Assembly (NCBI RefSeq): GCF_002531825.1
Contig: NZ_NWSX01000016.1
Coordinates: 1-64,000, forward strand
DNA from: Rhizobium sp. J15
GTDB lineage: Bacteria > Pseudomonadota > Alphaproteobacteria > Rhizobiales > Rhizobiaceae
Reading direction: 5' to 3'
DNA: 64,000 bases
How positions within the stretch are numbered: position 1 is the first letter of the stretch; every line of letters begins with the position of its first letter. Below, piece by piece: positions 59,679 through 64,000 of the stretch. The position numbers and the translations under genes were made by a program. A model generated the notes under the pieces. That model had not been told where the DNA came from. It ran no database searches and worked only from the letters and a program-made list of their open reading frames with translations.

Positions 59679-60548
59679 ATGGTTCGGCCATTCCTCCCTT
59701 TGAACGGTCTGAGAGCCTTCGAGGCGTCTGCCAGGCATCTGAGCTTCACCCGCGCCGCAATCGAGCTCTGCGTGACCCAGGCTGCCGTGAGCCAGCAGGT
59801 CAAGGGGCTGGAGAAGCGGCTGGGTGTATCGCTCTTTCAGCGTCTTCCCCGCGGTTTGAAAATCACGGCGGAAGGCGAAGCGCTGCTGCCGACGGTGACC
59901 GCTTCCTTCGATCAGATGGCGACGACGCTGGACAGGATCGAGGCGGGCCAAGTCCGGGAACTATTGTTTCTGGGTGCGGTGGGGACGTTCGCGGTCGGCT
60001 GGCTGCTGCCGCGGCTCTCGGATTTCCAGCGCCGCCATCCCTTCATCGACATCAGGATTTCGACGAACAACAACCGCGTCGATCCGGCTGCGGAAGGGCT
60101 CGACTTCACCATCCGCTTCGGCAGCGGGTCCTGGCACGGTACCGAGGCGGTCCGCCTGTTCGACGCGCCGCTCTCGCCGCTCTGCATTCCCGAGTTGGCG
60201 GAAAATCTGAAATCGCCCGCCGATCTTGCCGGCGCGACGCTCCTTCGCAGCTATCGGACGGATGAGTGGAGCACGTGGTTTCGGGCGGCCGGCGCCCCGC
60301 CGGCGGCGCTGGTCAATGCCGGCATCGTCTTCGATTCCTCCGTCGGCATGATGGAGGCCGCACTCCAGGGACTGGGTATCGCGCTGGCGCCGCCATCGAT
60401 GTTTTCCCGGCACCTCTCCTCGGGCGCAATCGTGCAGCCGTTCCCGACAGCCATATCGCTCGGAAGCTATTGGCTGACGCGCCTGCAATCGAGGCCGGTC
60501 ACGGCGGCGATGCGCGCCTTTTCCGACTGGATCTTTTCCAACCTGTGA
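59679..60548 (+). CDS. ampR: LysR-family regulator of ampC
   Basis: A 289-residue LysR protein. The N-terminal winged HTH begins PFLPLNGLRAFEASARHLSFTRAAIELCVTQAAVSQQVKGLEKRLGVSLFQR and the C-terminal effector domain carries GLDFTIRFGSGSW. The N-terminal sequence is typical of the AmpR group, and the divergent ampC confirms the role. It should repress or activate ampC depending on the bound UDP-peptide or muropeptide. Confidence 0.88.
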   Translation: MVRPFLPLNGLRAFEASARHLSFTRAAIELCVTQAAVSQQVKGLEKRLGVSLFQRLPRGLKITAEGEALLPTVTASFDQMATTLDRIEAGQVRELLFLGAVGTFAVGWLLPRLSDFQRRHPFIDIRISTNNNRVDPAAEGLDFTIRFGSGSWHGTEAVRLFDAPLSPLCIPELAENLKSPADLAGATLLRSYRTDEWSTWFRAAGAPPAALVNAGIVFDSSVGMMEAALQGLGIALAPPSMFSRHLSSGAIVQPFPTAISLGSYWLTRLQSRPVTAAMRAFSDWIFSNL

Positions 60549-60551
60549 CGT

Positions 60552-60583
60552 GTTTGAGCGCTCGCCCGCGCGAGCGCTCAAAC
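60552..60583. terminator. Bidirectional terminator hairpin between ampR and the sugar-binding protein gene
   Basis: GTTTGAGCGCTCGC pairs perfectly with its complement (14 bp) around a CCGC loop. It starts 4 nt after the ampR stop and ends 7 nt before the convergent gene's stop, so it serves both. Confidence 0.75.
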
Positions 60584-60589
60584 CGCAGC

Positions 60590-61579
60590 TTATTTCTGAA
60601 TGCAGATGTCGACGGTATCCTTGGTGCACTCGTCAAGCCCGGTGAAGACAGGGTCTTCGACGGCCTTTCCGGCGATCAGGTCCATCATGACCGAGGGCGC
60701 CTTGTAGCCCATTTCGAACGGCCGCTGGCCGACGAGGGCGGTTACCAGACCTTCCCTAGCGATCGCCACTTCGTCGCCGATCGTATCGGCGGCGCCGATG
60801 ACGAACTCGTTCTTGCCGATCTTGTCTGCCATCGGCTTGAACAGGTCGCGATAGGGCTGGGGTGCGCCGAACAGCGGCCAGCCGCCCATGATGCCGAAGG
60901 CGTCGAGATCGGGGTTGGCGGCGAGGATGTCGGTCATCGCCTGCACGCCCTTGGCGCCGTCGTCATTGGTAAAGACCGGGCAGCCCGCGACCTCCGTCCA
61001 GCCGCCTTCACCCTTCAGTTCGGCAAGCCCCTTCTGTCCGCTCAGCGTATCGCGCATGCCCTGTGCGCGGCGCAGGATGTTGTCGGCGCCGGGATTGCCT
61101 TCGATGGTGCAGATCTTGCCGCCGCTCGGCTTGGCCTTCTTGATGTATTCGCCGATCCGCGCGCCCATCAGGTAGTTGTCGGTGCCGAGATAGGTCTTGC
61201 GCAGAGCCGCATCTTCCGCCGCAAGATCGGCATCGAGCGTCATGACGGGAACGCTCGGATTGGCGGTCTTCAGCGTCTGGGCGATCAGCTTGGCGTTGGA
61301 CGGCGAGATAGCGATGGCGGCCGTATCGGCCTTGCCGAGCATATCCTGGACGATCTGCGCCTCGCCGGCTTCATCGGAGGTCGATGCCGGGCCGGTGTAG
61401 AAGCACTCATATTCCGAAGACGCGTTTTCCTTGTTCCATTTCTGGCAGCCCTGGTTGATCGCCTCGAAGAACGGGTTGTCGAGGCCCTTGACGACGATGA
61501 CCAGCTGCTTCTTGGCGGCCATGGCCTCTCCGGCCGTGAACGCCAGGACGGCTGCTGTAATCAGTAATGCCTTCCTCAT
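60590..61579 (-). CDS. Periplasmic sugar-binding protein of an ABC transporter
   Basis: A 329-residue solute-binding protein of the RbsB/type 1 periplasmic family. The signal peptide is about 1-21 (ending GEAMA), followed by KQLVIVVKGLDNPFFEAINQGCQKWNKENASSEYECF, AAIAISPSNAKLIAQTL and the hinge-side PVMTLDADL. It binds a sugar or polyol for uptake by the divergently encoded ATPase and permease at the right edge. AGGGAGGAAG precedes the ATG. The ligand is not readable from sequence. Confidence 0.87.
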   Translation of the reverse strand: MRKALLITAAVLAFTAGEAMAAKKQLVIVVKGLDNPFFEAINQGCQKWNKENASSEYECFYTGPASTSDEAGEAQIVQDMLGKADTAAIAISPSNAKLIAQTLKTANPSVPVMTLDADLAAEDAALRKTYLGTDNYLMGARIGEYIKKAKPSGGKICTIEGNPGADNILRRAQGMRDTLSGQKGLAELKGEGGWTEVAGCPVFTNDDGAKGVQAMTDILAANPDLDAFGIMGGWPLFGAPQPYRDLFKPMADKIGKNEFVIGAADTIGDEVAIAREGLVTALVGQRPFEMGYKAPSVMMDLIAGKAVEDPVFTGLDECTKDTVDICIQK

Positions 61580-61621
61580 AGCTTCCTCCCTTTGAAAGCG
61601 GGCACGATTGCCCGCCCGTAA

Positions 61622-62602
61622 TCAACCGGGATACCAGACGATACGAGGCTCCTCCCCTGAACGCCGGTATTCCCAGGCTGAATCGATAAGCTTTTCGAGA
61701 TCGTAGACGGGGCGCCAGTCCAGCAGGTATTTCGCCTTGCTGTTATCCATCCAGTTGGAGTGGAACCCGCTTGCAATGTCGACGGAGCCGAGCCCGCGCG
61801 TGCGGGCGAGATAGGCGGCGACCTCGCCATAATCGACGGGACGATCCATAGCGATATTGAAGAGCTCGCCTCTCGCGCGCGGATTGTCGATCGCCGCGAG
61901 GATCGCCGAGACGAGATCGTCGACATGCACGAAATTACGCTTCAGCGGCCGCCCGTCGGCATCACGCAGCAGCGGCACCGTGCCGTCTCTGAGATAACGC
62001 TCGGCATCGGCCGGCGGAACGAGCGTCTTCCAGTCCGGCCCGCCGAAGACGTCGTCGCCGAAGGAGAGGGTGAATTTGAAATCGTCCTTCTCCATGATCC
62101 AGGGCGCACGCAGGCAGCAGGTGTTGATGCCGTACTGGATGGCGAACTGCTCGAGCATCACCTCTTCGAGCACCTTGGAGAGCGCGTAGCAGCCCGGATA
62201 GGCGCGATGCGGCGTCTTTTCGGTCACCGGCCCGTCATGGCGATAAAAGAAATGGCCGATGCCGGCGTCGCCGCCGATGAGGATGAACTGTTTTGCCGCG
62301 GGGCTGGTGCGGAAGGCTTCGAGCAGCCAGAAGAGGCCCTTGACGGTCACATTCATGACGTCGGCGGGCGTTTCCTTGCAGGTGGCGAGATGCAGGACAT
62401 GGGTGACGCCGACCATTGCCGCTGCCACGGCATCGCCGTCGGCGATCGAACCCTTGACCACCTCGATACGGTCGGTTTCTTCGAGCGCGCGATTGTGACA
62501 AAGCGCGCGAATGCGTGCATTGGAAAATCTCGGCTCGTCAAGCAGCCCAGCTATGAAGCGCCGCCCGACCTTGCCCGTAGCCCCGGTGACAAGGATCAGC
62601 AT
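61622..62602 (-). CDS. NAD(P)-dependent epimerase/dehydratase family protein
   Basis: A 326-residue extended SDR. It has the Rossmann GATGKVGR start (7-14), an Asp/Thr-rich VTHVLHLATC, the YALSK catalytic Tyr-Lys pair and a substrate-side FVHVDDLVSAI segment. It lies upstream of the sugar-binding protein gene (43 nt) in the same direction, so they are probably co-transcribed; a role in catabolism of the transported sugar is likely. The specific reaction is unknown. Confidence 0.82.
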   Translation of the reverse strand: MLILVTGATGKVGRRFIAGLLDEPRFSNARIRALCHNRALEETDRIEVVKGSIADGDAVAAAMVGVTHVLHLATCKETPADVMNVTVKGLFWLLEAFRTSPAAKQFILIGGDAGIGHFFYRHDGPVTEKTPHRAYPGCYALSKVLEEVMLEQFAIQYGINTCCLRAPWIMEKDDFKFTLSFGDDVFGGPDWKTLVPPADAERYLRDGTVPLLRDADGRPLKRNFVHVDDLVSAILAAIDNPRARGELFNIAMDRPVDYGEVAAYLARTRGLGSVDIASGFHSNWMDNSKAKYLLDWRPVYDLEKLIDSAWEYRRSGEEPRIVWYPG

Positions 62603-62858
62603 GCTCTCTCTCCCAGCAACAGCTAATATCCGCCCGTTTCCGGCGTCAATCTGTATTTATCGTACAAAATAGATTTTTGTGATGAGGAGCCGTTTTAGCG
62701 GACACTTGATTGACGATTTCTGGTACTTTTGCATTAATGAACGTAATCGCTTTTCCGGGAGGAGATCGGCCGAGCGAGGTCGCAGGCGCCTAACTGGCAG
62801 CCGGGTATCGGCAGCCGCCGGTGAGGGCAGGCCTGCAGCTTGCGGGGAGGGTAGTCGA

Positions 62859-63602
62859 CTGGCAGCGGTTCTCGAACTCACCAATATCTCAAAGCATTTC
62901 GGCGCCATCCAGGCGGTGAACGACGTGTCGTTCACGCTCGAAGCCGGCCAGGTCGTCGGCCTGATGGGGGATAACGGCGCGGGCAAAAGCACGCTGGTCA
63001 AGATGATTGCCGGCAACTTCCGGCCGAGCGAAGGCACGATGCGCCTCGAGGGCAAGGAGATCGTCATGCACCGGCCGGTCGAGGCCCGCCAGCATGGCAT
63101 CGAGATCGTCCATCAGGACCTGGCGCTCTGCAACAATCTGACGGCGGCGGCCAACGTCTTCCTCGGGCGCGAGCTCAGGCGCGGCATCGGCCCCCTCAAG
63201 ATCCTGGATTACAAGACGATGTACCGGCGGGCCGGCGAGATCTTCAAGGAATTGAAATCGGAAACGCGGCCGCGCGATCTCGTCAAGCAGATGTCGGGCG
63301 GTCAGCGCCAGGCGGTGGCGATCGCCCGCACTATGCTGTCGGAAGCCAAGATCGTGCTGATGGACGAGCCGACGGCGGCCATTTCCGTCCGCCAAGTGGC
63401 CGAGGTGCTCAACCTGATCCGCGAACTGCGCGACCGGGGCATCGCGGTCGTCCTGATCAGCCACCGCATGCCCGACGTTTTCACCGTCGCCGACCGGGTG
63501 ATCGTCATGCGCCGCGGCAGGAAGGTGGCCGACAAATCGATTGCGGCGAGTTCGCCGGAGGAAGTCACGGGTCTTATCACAGGCGCCATCGAACAGGTTT
63601 GA
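62859..63602 (+). CDS. Sugar ABC transporter ATP-binding protein
   Basis: About 247 residues with Walker A GDNGAGKST, Q-loop VHQDLAL, signature MSGGQRQAVAIARTM, Walker B IVLMDEPTAA and H-loop LISHRMPDV. It is a single-domain ATPase like FrcA, not the fused RbsA type. The frame is open to an ATG at 62679, but the first 60 codons look non-coding. The ATPase domain starts just after a CTG that follows GGGGAGGG by 7 nt. No ATG, GTG or TTG fits, so CTG initiation is the best reading. The permease gene follows after 35 nt. Confidence 0.85.
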   Translation: MAAVLELTNISKHFGAIQAVNDVSFTLEAGQVVGLMGDNGAGKSTLVKMIAGNFRPSEGTMRLEGKEIVMHRPVEARQHGIEIVHQDLALCNNLTAAANVFLGRELRRGIGPLKILDYKTMYRRAGEIFKELKSETRPRDLVKQMSGGQRQAVAIARTMLSEAKIVLMDEPTAAISVRQVAEVLNLIRELRDRGIAVVLISHRMPDVFTVADRVIVMRRGRKVADKSIAASSPEEVTGLITGAIEQV

Positions 63603-63637
63603 TCGGTTCGGCGCGATCGGGAGAAAAGAAGTCTGAG

Positions 63638-64000
63638 ATGGCCACCACCCTTGAGCAGACCATTGCGCAGAGAGAGAAAAGCCGGCTTTCGGAATTCGTC
63701 GGCAGCCAGACCTTCTGGGTGCTGATCGCCGTCCTTCTGGCCTGCCTTTTCCTGTCCTTCGCCACCGACTCCTTCGCCACGGCGAAGAATCTCTACAACA
63801 TCACCCGCAACGTCACCTTCGTCGCCATCATCGCGCTCGGGATGACGCTCGTCATCATCACCGGCGGCATCGATCTCTCGGTCGGCTCGGTGCTCTGCCT
63901 CTGCAGCATGGTGCTGGCGGTCACCATGAACGCCGGCTACAGCATCGAGGTCGGCATCGCAGCGGCGATCGGCACGGCGCTTCTGGTCGGTGCCTTCAAC
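63638..64000 (+). CDS. Sugar ABC transporter permease (5' part, cut by window end)
   Basis: The first 121 codons of a BPD_transp_2-type permease: a cytoplasmic start (MATTLEQTIAQREKSRLSEF), a first membrane helix (WVLIAVLLACLFLSFA), the segment NVTFVAIIALGMTLVIITGGIDLSVGSV typical of RbsC/FrcC permeases, and the beginning of further helices. It works with the ATPase before it and the divergent binding protein. The remainder lies outside the window. Confidence 0.88.
   Translation, partial: MATTLEQTIAQREKSRLSEFVGSQTFWVLIAVLLACLFLSFATDSFATAKNLYNITRNVTFVAIIALGMTLVIITGGIDLSVGSVLCLCSMVLAVTMNAGYSIEVGIAAAIGTALLVGAFN

Noticed and set aside
1-64000. tRNA, rRNA, CRISPR array, transposase or prophage genes
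   Set aside because: Looked for characteristic sequences, repeat-spacer patterns and proteins of these types; none was seen.

Overview
The window reads as chromosomal DNA of a Rhizobium of the R. leguminosarum / R. etli group. The coding regions are GC-rich. The gene content and order match the rhizobial acidic exopolysaccharide (EPS) region: pssT-pssN-pssO-pssP, a PrsDE type I exporter beside a PlyA-like lyase, pssD/pssE, two pyruvyl transferases and a Wzx flippase. Typical rhizobial intergenic palindromes are also present. No rRNA, tRNA, CRISPR array, insertion sequence or phage gene was seen.

Left part (1-20.7 kb). A Gfo/Idh/MocA oxidoreductase is followed by a five-gene minus-strand efflux operon in the same order as E. 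coli cecR-ybhG-ybhF-ybhS-ybhR. Then come a phospholipase D-like protein, small exported proteins, and nucleotide-sugar genes: UDP-glucuronate 4-epimerase, phosphomannomutase and mannose-1-phosphate guanylyltransferase. Housekeeping and stress genes follow: uracil-DNA glycosylase, an MhqO/MhqD-like pair and a KTSC protein. A PPP-family phosphatase (probable pssZ) stands at the edge of the EPS region.

Central part (20.7-49 kb): EPS and surface proteins. UDP-glucose dehydrogenase supplies UDP-glucuronate. PssT (polymerase), PssN (outer-membrane lipoprotein), PssO and PssP (copolymerase/tyrosine kinase) form the Wzy-type polymerisation and export machine. A minus-strand block holds glycosyltransferases, the PssL flippase, pyruvyl transferases PssK and PssM, a hexapeptide acyltransferase, a GT4 enzyme and a Tat-exported GH10 hydrolase. 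These genes would assemble and decorate the repeat unit on its lipid carrier. Between the two halves lie PrsD/PrsE and two likely PrsDE substrates that share a cadherin-like (CHDL/Ra) domain: a two-domain RapA-type protein and a beta-helix PlyA-type lyase. Secreted EPS-binding and EPS-cleaving proteins therefore sit beside their exporter and their polymer.

Right part (49-64 kb): accessory region. Its most notable content is an XRE regulator, a BTAD/TPR regulator, a 70-residue peptide, a YcaO enzyme and a TfuA protein, packed head to tail. This looks like an uncharacterised thioamide-type RiPP system. It is followed by small hypothetical genes, a rhizobial palindromic repeat, an AT-rich gene-poor stretch, a divergent ampC-ampR pair, and part of a sugar ABC transporter locus cut by the right edge.

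Regulatory signals include a 14-bp GTGAC-N4-GTCAC palindrome found in three intergenic regions, a CTGC-N3-GCAG palindrome upstream of the UDP-glucose dehydrogenase gene, and an AACTATAG inverted repeat upstream of prsD with a related 12-nt match upstream of a methyltransferase gene.
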